64,000 bases of DNA from Galaxea fascicularis (GCA_948470475.1 OX419343.1:25678378-25742377), one strand, 5' to 3'. Counted from the stretch's first letter, positions 35,541-47,967 are shown. The notes: a model not told the origin generated them from the letters alone. Numbers and translations: made by a program.

Positions 35541-37400
35541 TACGGTGGTCAACTACATAACCGCTGCGTTCGGGGGAGCCTGTTGTGCAGTGATCAAAAC
35601 AGCGGAGTCCAAGATTACAAATTCCTCTTCGACCAGGTATAGGGTGAAGCTTCGAGTACCGTTCTAGAAATATCAAAGCTAGGACAAGACCAACGCTGGT
35701 TCTGTTCTATTTTTGGAAAGGAAGAGATACAATGGCCCTATAGTCTTCTTTGAAGGGCAATCTTTCGGGCTGTCTTTTGCAAGTCACTTGATATTGAATG
35801 CCGCTCCATAATTCTTCGAGGCTGTGCCGTACTTCGCTCGAAACTGTACCTGTAGTGCTTTCAGCACGGTTCGTGTACTTTTGCCGACTGCCAGTTGCCT
35901 TTATGAACAGCTTTATTAACGCTTTATGTAGTATTCGCCCAACGGAAATTGTATGGTTGTTATTATGCAACGTAGTTTGCGCATGTTCCCAATGGTTTCT
36001 CTCAGTCGGTAAGCGGAGGAGAAACCGACTGCTCGCAGGGTACCCATCAGGACAACTGACGCGCTGTGATTAGTCGAAAATCTATGGTTTATTGTACCGG
36101 TAAACTTTCTCAAAAGACGATAAACCGGAGGTCCCGTCTCACAACTCTCCACAATTAATTCTGTGGGACGTTAAAGAACCACTAGTTACGTAACGAACCC
36201 TGGCTGTGACCACCCCTAGTGCTGACCTTGGGTTGGTGCTTCACATAGGGATAACCTCATTGCACCTTTCCCCCTTGGATAGAATTCCAAGAAAAATGAG
36301 TATGAGTATGAGTATATAAAAGAAACCGTATTTCCTTTTACCTCGCATGAATCTTTTTAGTCTTCTGCTCAGCTGGATACTCAGTAACTCACAGCAGTCA
36401 ACCTGCCTTAATCGGTGTTAATCGAGAATTAAGTGTTTTCTAGTTTTAAGCAAGCATTGTTTACAATATTTACGAAGAAACACGAAGATCGAAACCTTCT
36501 AGACAACAACCTCACTTCGCAAGCAACGATTCCAAACAACTTCAGTTCTACTGTTTGTAACGGGTTCATCATCAAGGCTGAAACTGAATATCCCAACATA
36601 ACATCAAGCAATTTTTACCATCGAGATTTACACTTGGTTAACCTCAAATTGTCTTACCTCAAGCAAGGATTCCAAACTGAGCCGCAAAAGTCTTAATACT
36701 GAAAATTAACTGTCTTAAACAGCATACGTGCTTTGAGAGTTATATCAGGCGCTAGCTCAAGAAAACTGTGAATGACATTGCCTTTATGTCAGTATGTCAA
36801 CACCTTGCAATGATAATTTTGTGGAAAACAGCTCTCAATTACCTCAATCTAAATTAGACAAATTCAGGTGACCATATAACATGACCAATGGCGAAACCAA
36901 ATTATACCTAAGCTTTGTTGTCATTGTCGACCATAATTTAGGCAAACTTCCCGACATTTAACGATAACGTCTAAATAACTGGCACAACTGTGCAATTTTG
37001 GCTTGTTGAGGTTTGTCTGTAGATGAAGCAAAATGCTCAAAATATTCTTGTAAATCGGTTTAGTTCTCCATCAGCTCCATGTTTTTCGGTGCGCGCTCTC
37101 CAATGTCGTGCGTAATTTCCGGCCTTGGTGCCCGAAGTCAATTGGAGAATTTTTATTTTTAACTTTGGTTTTCTAGATTTGTCTCTCCCTGAGTGACAAA
37201 TGGCTAACGCTTGAAAACTCGGTACTTGAATCTCTTTGTGGTGGTCAATTGGCCCTATTGAAAAAAACCGTGAATTCAATTTAAAGAAAGCCAATGGCCG
37301 ATTCTGCTTAGAACCTCTGTTTCAGCTGTTTCAAGGCCAAGATATTAAAGCCTTTCGAATTTGCATAAGTTCAGGACTTATAAGTCGAGTCTGCCGCCGG
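35541..37400. other. Intergenic; repeat fragments only
   Basis: No gene is recognised. 36150-36290 (TGTGGGACGTTAAAGAACCA, and CCTCATTGCACCTTTCCCCC) looks like the 3' part of a cnidarian SINE or related repeat. A (GAGTAT)n run lies at 36298-36315. A minus-strand ORF at 35707-35970 has no recognised match. Confidence 0.4.
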
Positions 37401-37560
37401 ATAGCAACTTATTTATGTCAATCCAAAACATTCCAAATGTTGACAAAATGTCAGAACCTAAGCGATCGGTTAAGATCAGTGACCGTTTCACGACGTGTAC
37501 GTCCACCTACAGATTTCATGATTGCATAACCTATACCACATGCCAAAAGTTATACATTAT
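37401..37560 (+). mobile_element. Decayed Penelope-like fragment, left part
   Basis: PKRSVKISDRFTTCTSTY and then CQKLYI match the linker and start of the GIY-YIG domain seen at 34940-35399, with base changes and frameshifts. It is cut by the insertion at 37561. Confidence 0.65.
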
Positions 37561-37944
37561 AAGTAAAATCCAACTAGTGAGCTATTATCAATGCTGCGTT
37601 CTGATTGGTTGAGCTATTAGTAGGCTATTTGTTATAGCCCACTAGTAGCGAAAAGCGCCGGCTTTCAAAACCAAAACAATGGCGGCTGAATCGCGTTTTG
37701 CTGAAGTTTCGGACGAGTATTTGAGCTCATTATTACATAAATCTATACCAAAATCTACAAAGAAGTCAACTAAATATGGAATGAAGATATTTAACGCCGG
37801 TAGGAATGCACAAAATAAATTTGAACTGTTGACAAAAATTATTGTAAGTGAGTGCGCCTGGCCGTCAGTTGTAATGTTTTGGAGGCAAATAAGTCTAGCT
37901 TTACATAGCGAAAGATGTTTTGTCTCGATATTTTTTGGACCAAC

Positions 37945-37979
<35 letters not shown>

Positions 37980-38037
37980 ACATGGCCTCTGAGTCAATAG
38001 CCCATTCGGCCTTCGGCCTCATGGGCTATTGATTCAG

Positions 38038-38067
<30 letters not shown>
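37561..38067 (+). mobile_element. Non-autonomous DNA element inserted in a Penelope copy
   Basis: About 507 bp inserted in the GIY-YIG region. AAAATCCAACTAGT near 37564 and ACTAGTTGGATTTT near 37944 are inverted, and AACAATTATTCCTC near 37960 pairs with GAGGAATAATTGTT at 38052-38065. It carries an ORF starting at 37679 (MAAESRFAEVSDEYL, then KSTKKSTKYGMKIFN) that resembles the N terminus of Crypton-type tyrosine-recombinase proteins. It may therefore be a deletion derivative of such an element. The origin is inferred. Confidence 0.5.
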
Positions 38068-38068
<1 letters not shown>

Positions 38069-38185
38069 GTGAAACAAGAAGACTGAGGCGACCGCAGATT
38101 GCGCGATCACCATCGAAAAATGAGAAACACGCGTACGCATCCAAACCAGTCGCTTAACATTTTAATCTCCCCATTTGAGACCATA
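38068..38185 (+). mobile_element. Decayed Penelope-like fragment, right part
   Basis: The sequence resumes the interrupted GIY-YIG frame with GE.RRL and ASKPVA, then HFNLP, with an internal stop. Together with 37401-37560 it forms one dead copy. Confidence 0.6.
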
Positions 38186-39493
38186 GAGCACTTTCATAAA
38201 TGGCGGCTGATTTATCATTCTTTTTTTACACATGACCTACAAGTATCCAGCTGAGTTGGGGACTTTTGGTCCTCTATCTCAGCTTGATACCCAGTCCCTC
38301 GCAACATTCCTAATTCCTTTAATCGACCACTGCATATCCTTCATGTAATAAAAGCGTCATCATTCTTAGACGTGGAAGTTAATATAATGCACAGTAATGA
38401 TTAAATCTACGAAAGCCGGCCGTAATTGCTCAAAAACCGTCCTCTGCGGTAGAATTCAAGTTACCGCTAAGCGTCGCTCGTTTGCGGCTGCTCATGACCT
38501 TTCATCAATTACTTGGGATATACAGCATGAACAGGCCTTTAAAAGCAAATGTTGTATATCCTTTGTAGTTTATCCAGGTCGAAGTCCTTGTATCCTTGTA
38601 TTCCTGAGTGCCTTTGGGATACATAACATGAGCAGTTTATAACATGAGTTTTGTTTATGATATCTAGATTGCACATGAAAATCTTGGCAATGACAAGACA
38701 GAGCCACGTGCGACCTAGGGGACGAGCTGTTTCTCTGTGTTGCTGGAATGGATTTCAAATTCATTCGGAGGCAATCGGCGTGCAGTGGTTTCCTCCATCG
38801 CTTTCGTCAGTGTGTACCGCTTCAGTATTCTTGAATCAAAACTAGGGACAGGATCAGAAAGATATCTCCAGTATCTCGTAACAGTGGCCTAGCCATAGGA
38901 AAGGTCGTTCAACTGATGTTACAAGTTTTCGTAATAACCGCTGTTTATAAGCCAAATTCAGTTCCACTGCGTTGTCAGTTTCCGTCAGTTCTCCCGCCCA
39001 TTTCAGCGGACTCATTTTCGAAAACTAGCAGTTTCTTGTAACCTCCTTTGCAATCATTCTTGTGTTCGTTCAGTGCCTCACTACACTCTAAAGTGATGGT
39101 GATTTCATTCCAAAAAGTCACGCCTCTTTCAGTCTACAAACCAAATTTCTCACGGCTGCACATCTCCTTTGCTCATTCCATTTATTTAGAGTCAGTTCCA
39201 GTGTTCGGGATTCGGCCTGGGGGAGTCGGGTTAACGTCCACCTATCGCAATTAATGAATTGAAGTTCTGTTCTCACCTTTGACGCTGATTGAGTTAGTTC
39301 TTAAAAGCATCGGCCATTCCCTAAAATCAAAACACAAACGACACTCTGGTGGAATGAAGCTTTTTTCTCTTATTTGTCACTTGGCTCGGTTTCCTATGTT
39401 CTTTTAATTTTTCAGAGGAATATATTACATAACCCGTGATCATTATTCACTATCTGAAAAGCAGGTTGTAGTATTTGCATAAAGATAGAGTTC
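38186..39493. other. Intergenic; nothing recognised
   Basis: No ORF, repeat array or regulatory motif that I can support. 38400-38845 contains short random ORFs only. Confidence 0.4.
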
Positions 39494-39671
39494 AATAGGC
39501 CATTTCCGAGTACATGTCTGCCTCCTCTTCAAAGCGAGTTTAAGTGCGAAGTTTTTGTTATGAAAATTAGTTTTCATTCATATGTAAAGTAGAACTAATT
39601 ACCATCACAAAAACTTCGCACTTAGACTCGCTTTGAAGAGGAGGCAGACATGAACTCGGAAATGGCCTATT
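39494..39671. repeat. Long perfect-armed MITE
   Basis: The left arm starts AATAGGCCATTTCCGAGT and the right arm ends ACTCGGAAATGGCCTATT. Arms of about 70 nt are almost perfectly complementary (inner part CTCCTCTTCAAAGCGAGT paired with ACTCGCTTTGAAGAGGAG). No coding content; probably a recent insertion. Confidence 0.85.
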
Positions 39672-39683
39672 CCCACAGGGTTA

Positions 39684-39740
39684 GCCTTGTGCACCAACAT
39701 GGCCGCCATTCCTTTGTTTTTGTGCACCAACATGGCCGCC
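39684..39740. repeat. Two-copy direct repeat GTGCACCAACATGGCCGCC
   Basis: The 19-mer occurs at about 39690 and 39721, separated by a short spacer, followed by a CRE-like GTGACGTCAC. It resembles the end of the element at 3575-3695. Confidence 0.6.
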
Positions 39741-40200
39741 GTGACGTCACATGCAAACCAGCAAGCAAAACAATGTAATATATATTTCCCCTGCTCATAT
39801 TCCCCTCGACTTATAGTCCCCCCCCAACATATTTAACCTTCACAGTTAAACAACACAAGCCAAAGCGGATACCGGATACCGTCCATGAAGTAGCTATTCT
39901 TGTGTTAACTTGTGTTCGCTCTCTGTTACGTTGGGCGACCTCCTCATCGGTATGCCTCGCTTTTTCCCTTTCTTTACGGTTTCCACATTTTCTTGAACCT
40001 CATTTGCGTCGTCTGCTTTTGTCATTGCGTAATGTCCCTTGCTCTGGGTTAAGAGTATTTCTTCCTCTGAGTCCTTCATCTCAGTTCTGAGAAACCCACT
40101 GTTTGACCACTCCACATGGATTGACATCGAAATTAGAATATTTATTTGACAATAGCATCTCAAGAGAATTAAGAAACTTCACCAAGTGACAAATAAGCAT

Positions 40201-40323
40201 GTTATTTACCTGTCGCTCGGGGGGTATATATATTTTCACCTGGCACCGCCCCTCGGGCTCCGCCTTCGGGACGGTACCAGGTGAATACTGATATCACATA
40301 CCCCCTCGTTCCTGGTAAATAAC
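40201..40323. repeat. Short GC-rich palindromic MITE
   Basis: The termini GTTATTTACC and GGTAAATAAC are inverted, with GGGGGTAT and ATACCCCC inside and CACCTGGCACCG paired with CGGTACCAGGTG near the centre. Confidence 0.75.
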
Positions 40324-40584
40324 CCTCATACAGTCACATTTTAGGACCATCTTGTAAGCTAATGAACAATTCTATAAAAATACTGTAAGCTGGTTAACGT
40401 TTGAATTGTCACAACTGTCACAACTTTAATGGAAGTGAAAGAACAATGCCCTCTGTTCTCGGAATGTTTGTTAATATTCTGTTATCACCTTAAGTGTCAG
40501 GCACCAAACATTCCGTGTTATCATGTACAACAAGCGTCAATATTCCCTTGTATTTTCACGGAATTCTGTTGACATAATACTTTG

Positions 40585-40707
40585 TAATCAGCCAATCAAA
40601 GCCCATCTTGGCCAATGATACGAGAAAAATGTTCTCTCAATCACATTCAGTCACCAGATTTTGAAGGATTTGAGGAAGACGTGGTGTGGTACAGAAAAAG
40701 TAAATTG
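40585..40707 (+). promoter_or_regulatory. Putative PYP-3 promoter and 5' UTR exon
   Basis: Two CCAAT-type boxes (GCCAAT at 40591-40596 and 40611-40616) lie just upstream of a segment ending in a strong donor ATTG|GTAAGT (40707). The next good acceptor (TGTTTCAG|AG) is immediately before the PYP-3 start, so a 5' UTR exon here is plausible. It does not share the CACCTATCCGATA block of PYP-1/2. Confidence 0.4.
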
Positions 40708-41424
40708 GTAAGTTCTAGTTCTTGCTTAATTCTTTTTCCCATTATTAGAATTTTAAGTCTGAATTTAGAGCGCCATATAAATTCAACTTCTTGAGAAAGA
40801 GCTGTGCTGTCTTACCAGTAACAACAATGTTTATTCTTCATTTTTTATAAGAAACAAGAATAAATTTCAATCGAGGTAAAGAAACGGAAACTTACACAAG
40901 AAAGAACTGGTGCTGATTTATAGTTTCTCTGGTTGGTTGGGTCACGATAATGTCTACAACTTAGAAATAAGCGTCTTTTCATCTGTTTTTGTTAAATAAA
41001 TTAATAAAAAAGTAACGTAGCTCTACCTTTAAAACTGTCCCCATATAATAAACACATTTACTGCTCCAAGTTGAAAAAAAAGCCCATTTTTATCTCATTT
41101 ATTTGATTTCCTTAACGTTTTAACTGCTCTCAGCAAGTCATTCGCACGGGATCAAATACTGACAGGTTCATGTTAGTTTATAAAACATTTCCCACTGCTC
41201 AATTCAAATGTCGACACGACTCTTTTGCTTTCTTTTATTTATCGAATATTTTTGCGTGATTCATCAACCCATGCCTAGAGGTGTGACCAATGAAGTAAAA
41301 CTTCATCTTCTATGCTTTTGTATGTTTTTGTCTTTTTTTTCCCTTTATTTACTTTTAAGAAATGAAAGCGTCCCATAGCAATAAGTCAAGCAATTGATCA
41401 TAATGAACAAACTCTGTTTCAGAG

Positions 41425-42364
41425 ATGAAAACTTCCGTGGTAATCGGTTGCTTGATAGCAGTCTTTGTTGTGGTGGATTCCAGGGCCCTAAGCGCATCGG
41501 AATCTAACACTGCGCATGTCGCGCAGGTCGCGCAGGTTGCTCAAACATACACCGCTGACCCTGCAGCATCAGCATCAGCAGCACCGCAGCAACTTGTCCT
41601 TCAAAGCCAATCAGATAAAGTGAAGCAGGATAAGGACAAAAAAGGTATAAAGCTTTTATTTGTTTACTGAAAATTGGTCTTGTGAGACAATAAAGACTAC
41701 TAAGGAACTGATCAGAATCAAATCTCCAGTCGACAGTCGATCGAGAAATAATCGAGAAACCTAAATAATACGCATGATTCATGGACCTGAAACCAAAAAT
41801 AAAGTCTGTTGCCAACAATATCAACTATCGATGATCAAATTTTTCCGAAAGAAGTTATTGTTTACGTCCTAATGTCACTTTATTTTTTGAATGAATTCTT
41901 CAAATTTAAGTAACTGTGTGGTCGGATTGTGTTACTTTGTTTGTGAGTATTTATTGGCCAATATGTTTGTTTTATATTTAGGAAAGTCGAACGATTGGTA
42001 TTTTCAACACCCCGGATACTGGAATTACGGATACCCGTGCCATCAACATAACACTTACCCGATCCCTTACCACTATCCATACCAACAAGTAAACCAGCCA
42101 GCCCCAACACCATCCGCGCTAAATCCAACTGTGCATGTCCAGGCCCCGGTCGTTGTTCAACACCCGTACCCATACCACTACCCCCACCCTTATCCATACC
42201 CCTACGGGTACAACTATGGATACAACTACGGATACCAATACGCATACCCCTACAGATATCACGTCGCCCCGTCCGTTGAAACAAAAGTGGGAAACTTTAA
42301 GCAACAGAAAAGCGAGAACAAACAGAAGGACGTAGATGACAAAAAGAGCAAAATAAGCAAGTGA
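41425..42364 (+). CDS. PYP-3: secreted Pro-Tyr-rich protein
   Basis: Exons 41425-41644 and 41982-42364 join in phase 1 to give 200 residues. Residues 1-19 form a signal peptide (MKTSVVIGCLIAVFVVVDS). Residues 20-73 are Ala/Gln/Ser-rich with a VAQVAQVAQ triplet repeat. The second exon is aromatic and Pro-rich: a Trp/His/Tyr opening with one Cys, a central Pro/Val/Gln linker, then HPYPYHYPHPYPYPYGYNYG and a Lys/Gln-rich basic tail. The first coding exon is 220 nt, the same length and phase as in PYP-1, and the repeat again lies wholly in the last exon. Sequence similarity to PYP-1/2 is limited to composition, so common descent is not proven. A polyadenylation signal lies at 42418-42423. Confidence 0.72.
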
Positions 42365-42417
42365 CAATACCTTTACTGTTTGTAAATATAGTTCCTCGCT
42401 GGTTTGAATTTGAACTT

Positions 42418-42423
42418 AATAAA
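42418..42423 (+). terminator. PYP-3 polyadenylation signal
   Basis: AATAAA 54 nt after the stop codon. Confidence 0.55.
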
Positions 42424-43210
42424 AATGGTTTAAAACTAGCGTGGTATGGAATGAATATTTTCTGGGTAGCGGACCACAAGAGGCTTTCTAAAGCTGAGAA
42501 GGTTTCTGTGTACCAATGTAACTTTGCAAAAAAAATCTAACGTATCTGTTAATACGATAGCTTGTGTGGGCTAATTTCCTAAACAGGGCCTCGTAATATA
42601 TCCGGAGGAAAATGAGAGGAGACTGAGGAGAGGGAGCTCCTTGTCTGCAGTCCCCCCTCGTCTTTTCGTGAGCACATCGCGCGCGAGGTTTGGCTGCTAA
42701 GTGCTACGTAAAACTGAGCCTGGACAGACTATCAATGGAAAAACGGGGTACACCTGGGTCGAGACATGAGGTAAGCGAGGCACTGGAACTCGTCACTTGC
42801 CATTGCCTTTGCTTTCCTCGAGTGCTCATTGTTAGGAGCCCATCACAAGAAGCGACCCTCTGAATTAAATTGGAATCAAATTGGAATAATCACGAAAAAG
42901 TGTCAAAAACAAGAAGTTGTATTTTGAAAAGACGCCGTCGCTGCGTTGTCGTCGTCTTCGTTGCTTCAGCTCCCTAATGCCTCTTCATCACCTACGGCTT
43001 TGATAGAAACCAGAATTTTGACTTGTTTTCTGTTTGCATTTGAAGTTTGTAGCCGAGATTGTAGTTTTACAGATATAAGTGTAGCCGAACATTAGCCAAG
43101 GACGTCGAGTGTTCACAAGGCCTTTTGACTCAATCAGTAACGGCAATTAATCATTTTATGTTAAATGTTTGTAGAATTCGTTCAAGTCGACAGCCAATTA
43201 CTGTTATATG

Positions 43211-43246
<36 letters not shown>

Positions 43247-44225
43247 GATTTATAACAGCGTTCTCTGTCAGCTGAAATTCCGCGTGGGTACGAGCTCCTG
43301 GAGATTTCAGATAGCTTCTACACAGGAAGTTTCTTGATTAAATTTGTTGACACTCTATCCCCAAATTTTGCTTTTATGATCAAAATAATGTTGAATAGGT
43401 AGTAAATGACATCTCGTTTATTGTTTTACTAATATTTCTCGCATAACATGTCCCAAGATTCTCGCGTGCACACGCACATGTGCGTGCATTATGCCTCAAC
43501 AGTGCTCGCGCATGACGTAGGCGCGTGTATCATCGAAAATACAATGTACCTGATTTGACCAATCACAGCGCGTGCCACTCTTCGAACATTTTATGTTATT
43601 AACTGACAATGGTATCACATGCTAGTCTTTGGAAGATCGAAATTCCAAGGAACAAGTATCACTGAAAGATACTACCGTGACAGGCGGAACACTCTGTTGC
43701 CGTCATGGTTTACTAATAATGGGCAATGGTGACTGAACTCAAATGTATCGGCTTCAGTTACGAAATCTATCGAGACACAGGTAAATGATTTTCTGTTTCT
43801 CCTTACAAATAGATCGTGCAGGTCTACAAAACATTAATTTCGTTTCTCTTGGAGAGCAGAAAACCTATCATTTATAATAACGCAACCGTACAACTGATAA
43901 ACATCTTTAAAAATATTGTCAACTCAATTTCGCAACCTAACGGAGTACACGTAGCATAACTGACAAACCGTTGCCAAAAGAATTTTTATTCATCAACCTA
44001 CCGATTGGAGAATCAAGTGAAGGTTAAAAAAAGTTGGATTTAGCACAACTTCATTCCACGAGTGGGCAAAGAATTGCCTGCCATCTGCATTTGCGTTTGC
44101 GAATAAATACAACGAGCTGTCTTTCAGTATTATTCTTCCTGCAAAAGGGCAGAGCGTTCGCCGCCATATCATTTCCTTTCCGAACGTCTTTTGACCCTTT
44201 CATTTATCAAGAATTCTTGCAATGT
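42424..44225. other. Convergent intergenic stretch
   Basis: No gene is recognised between PYP-3 and minicollagen-1. A (TTA)n microsatellite lies at 43212-43246. CpG-rich words occur near 42660-42690 and 43460-43520 without a clear feature. TTTATT near 43985 could be a minus-strand polyadenylation signal for minicollagen-1. Confidence 0.4.
43212..43246. repeat. (TTA)n microsatellite
   Basis: About twelve uninterrupted TTA/ATT units. Confidence 0.95.
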
Positions 44226-45892
44226 TTATTTTTTTCCCATGGGACAGCATGTTGGTGCACACGATGGAGCACAAACTGGCATTGGGGGAGGGGGTGGTGG
44301 AGGAAGAAACACTGGTGGGGGTGGAGGAGTACAGCACTGCTGTGGACAGATCCTCATACAGTAGTGAATACATACTGGCGGACAGGGTGGGGGAGGTGGT
44401 GCTGGAAGACCGGGGCAGCCGGGTGATCCCATTGGTCCCATAGGTCCCATAGGTCCCATACATCCGGGAATACCGGGTAATCCACGACATCCGGGAAGCC
44501 CAGGTGGCCCCATGCATCCTGGCTGTCCGGGGGGTCCTGGTAGTGGACAGGGTACAGGCATGGGTACAGGGCAGGGTGGTGGTGGCGGTGGCGGTGGCGG
44601 TGGTGGTACACAGCATGAAGGTGTGCAGGCAGGAGCGCATATTGCGGGGCATCCCATACCACAGGGGTTGGCATCACGCTTCTCTAAATTCTCTACAATC
44701 AAACAGAACACATAAGAAAAGGGTGTTAAAAACATGGTAAAAATACTCTTTAAAGCAAAATCTGTTGATTTACCCGGTTCATCCTCCACTTCTTTTGTTA
44801 TCTTGACGATTTTTCCGTGGTGCAGGTACGCCTCTGTCACTGCAAAATAAAACGGTGGTTCATTATTTTTATTCACAGGTCATTCTTTTCAACAAAATCC
44901 TTAACCCCTCTGCTTCCTTTTAACGCTTGGAGTGTGTAAATACCCACCAATCAAAAGATTAAGACCATTTTATAACCCACTACACTGACTTACATGATAT
45001 GATAGTTTGGTGCCAAGACCCAAGCCGTAATGTAGACCCAAGCCGTAATCTCTAGTCATTCAATCGTGTAATTAATGCTTTATGAACCTGCGCCTACCGA
45101 CACCTCGGTCAATTAAAAATTTCAGCGGAGCCAATGGTGATTCAAATTGTATAGTTTTTCAGTTTAGAGAGAGATCACCATTGCACTGTTCTCCGAGCAA
45201 TTTTTATATATGAAAAGCGAATGTTACACCTGATGGAAAATTAACGTTCGTTTTCACCATTTGCTAGTTTTGTTTCAATGATCGTTTCTATGTTTACTTC
45301 ACCAATACCGCCAAAACTGCGAAGTCTTAACATCGATTAACCAGAAATAAAGGGTTTTGAACGTAACGTTTCTTAACCAAAATGTTCCGTCAACTTGTGA
45401 AATTTCCTTTAAATTTGCTCGGCGCCAAGAAGGTAACAAACGTCGGCGACAAAGGCACCTGTTTCTCTTCCTGTTACAAAAAAGTAATCAACTTAAGGGA
45501 CTTCATTGCATTGAAACATGTCCAACCAACATATATGTAAAAGAAAACAAACTGAACGCGATTAAATAGTGTAGGAAGGCGGTCCCTGTTGTTTGGGAGT
45601 TATGATACAATGTTTAGCTTTTTCAAATTGTCATGGCTTTTGATGTTTCATTCGCCCTGAGCTTGAGAAAAACCATTTGATGAGAAGGGCCTAACAAGAC
45701 CAGGAAACATCACAGGTGTGTAGTTATACACCAGTTGGTTGTTATTGTCATTATGTACAGTGTCACGGATGTAGTTGAAACCGTGTGAACAAATACAATT
45801 GACAAAGATGAATAAATAAAAGAACTGTTACCTTTTCTAGCTTCCAGAGAAGCAATAAAGAGCAAAATGCAGGCAAGTGTTAATCTAAACAT
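44226..45892 (-). CDS. Minicollagen-1 (nematocyst capsule collagen)
   Basis: Three coding exons, 45892-45832, 44839-44774 and 44692-44226, join in phase to 197 residues. An acceptor just before the ATG implies a 5' UTR intron. Order: signal peptide (residues 1-18, [18 protein letters not shown]); propeptide ending in Lys-Arg; N-terminal Cys-rich domain [18 protein letters not shown] with the C-x3-C-x3-C-x3-C-x3-CC pattern; an 11-Pro run; CPVPMPVPC; fifteen Gly-X-Y triplets; a Pro run; C-terminal domain [18 protein letters not shown]; a second Pro-rich stretch; and a half-domain [10 protein letters not shown]. Minicollagens are trimerised, secreted into the nematocyst vesicle and cross-linked through disulfide exchange of the Cys-rich domains to make the capsule wall. 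Unusual points are four Cys inside the collagen triplets and the extra C-terminal half-domain. It is divergent to minicollagen-2. Confidence 0.93.
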
Positions 45893-47967
45893 GACCCAAG
45901 TTTCCCTGTGGATGAAACACAATCACACCTCGTTAACTGAACCTTAAAAAACCTGTGACAGTTTTGTTACACTTGAGTAACTCCAAAGGAACAAAAAATA
46001 ACTCGAAATCATCCATTGAGAGGTTCATTCTATTAAAAAAAGTGAAGTGCCTTTTGCATAGAAGCGCGGTGATGATGTTTTTAAAAAGTAATTAACTTTG
46101 AATCAGAAATTAAAATTGTTTTTATCCGTGTAGACGTTTGTAATTTTTGTAATTCTCCCGTCAGGTTTGAATTCGTTCTAAGAAGTAGTCATCTTGACAT
46201 CATATCAAGTCTAATCACTTAAGGATCATGGGTTCCCTTTAAGGCGAAACGAACACGCTTCTATTGTTAGGAGAGGTTTGGCTACCCAAAAGATCAAATG
46301 GATCACCTGTTGAGTTCATCTATGCGAGAGACCACCTCCGAGTAAAGGTGAACAGCAATGAACCACTCAAAAAGAAGCTGTCCTTATTGAAACTTTAAGG
46401 CGCGCCTGCCGCTAAAATATGAAGCATTTTTGCCATACGAATGAAGCTTACCTTGTTTCGACTTATTTTAGTTGACAGAAGCCGTCGAGGGGTCAAGTAC
46501 AACCTTACTGACAGCGAGGAAGACCAATGTTTTGATATATTTATCAAAGGCGGACAGCTTTTCTGGGAGACCTGCGCGAAGAGTCAATATTACGTCATGT
46601 CTCAAACCAACTTTTCTCTTCGATTTGGTTCCTTACCCATATTAACACAAAGAACTTGGACTGAAGCGAAACGAAGCTAACACGACGGATTTTATTCAAA
46701 GATCGAAAAAGGCCTTTGTAAATTTTTGGTGCTGCTTTTAGCCGCTCAATTGAACCGTGCATTCCCTCTTTGAACGATGGTTTCGGAGTATTAATAATTT
46801 ACAGTCAGACAAAAAATGAGAAAATTCATTTCCCTTTTCTTTCATATTTCCCCTAACTGAATCGTGTATTTCATCTGTTATTGCTAAACAAAGGAAATAT
46901 TTAATGAAATCGGACATCTCTGGGCATGTGGCAGCAAGTGTTAGGTGACTATGTCTGTCAAACTGCCCACTCGAGCGTTAAATTTGGACAGCATCAGATG
47001 AAGTAATTCTTAGTAAAACATCGTAAATTATTTACGAGAAAACCAAAATAGGAACAAAAACAGGCTTTGAAAGTTCATAAAGTTAAAATTGATTTTAGCT
47101 GAACGGATCTTGGAGCAATCGAATTCACAGGTAAGAGATCAAAGACAGAGAAGTGTTCGCTAGGAAACGTAATTTTTTAAAAACCTGTTTTGTTTTATTC
47201 AGTCGTGTTCTCTTACGATAAACAAAGAGGCTTAGGTAATAACATCTATTCCAAAATAAAAACAAATTCTTGTTTTGGTGCCTAGTGATATTATAACTAT
47301 TTGCGTAGAAACGACAATGATAATATCTAATGGGTCTCAAGGTCTAGTATTGTCAATATTTATTCGAACAGGCGTAAGGTCCAGCACTACAGTAAAATAT
47401 AATTTTAATTTTACGTTTGTCCACCTGAATTCAATACAACTTTAATTAAGTAAGGCAGTTAACAAAAAGCTTATGAAACTTGGCATTATACCTTTTAAAC
47501 TCTAGAGGCAGAATTTCAACTTGGTTATCACAACACAGGTTATCAAGCAACCGTTTCAGCTTACTTTTAATGGAGAAGAATTTTTGTATTCACGTTTGCA
47601 CGTTCAGTTTTTTGTTAACTCAACCAGCAATCTCCGTTTTTGAATTAAGAGCAGGCTATCCAAATTCGAGAATTTAGTTTTTTTATCAACGGCTAAGGCA
47701 ACAAATCATCTTTCCGTTTGTTCTATGGAATTTATTGATACCGTAACGAAAATTTAAACGTCTGTCCCCTCCGTGCGGGAAAACGCAGTGATAAAGATCT
47801 GAACTCCTGACGAGAAGCCTTCGTGGTTTTTAAGAAGAAAGTCCACCATATTTAATGATCATATATTACTGCAAAAATTCCGATTAATTAAGTTTAGTGC
47901 GTAACGGAACCATTCGATTCCGTTGACACGGTGCAGCAGCCGCTGAAAACAACTGGAAGAAAGTAGG
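45893..47967. other. Intergenic space between divergent minicollagens (left part)
   Basis: It should hold the promoter and 5' UTR exon of minicollagen-1. I see no recognised element. A 240-nt plus ORF at 46441 looks random. AT-rich throughout. Confidence 0.4.

Noticed and set aside
44354..44677. Other-frame ORFs over the minicollagen repeats
   Set aside because: Low-complexity shadows; only one frame carries the Cys-domain, Gly-X-Y and Cys-domain order.
46441..46680. 79-residue plus ORF between the minicollagens
   Set aside because: No family signature, no clear signal peptide despite the hydrophobic start, and no splice or promoter context.
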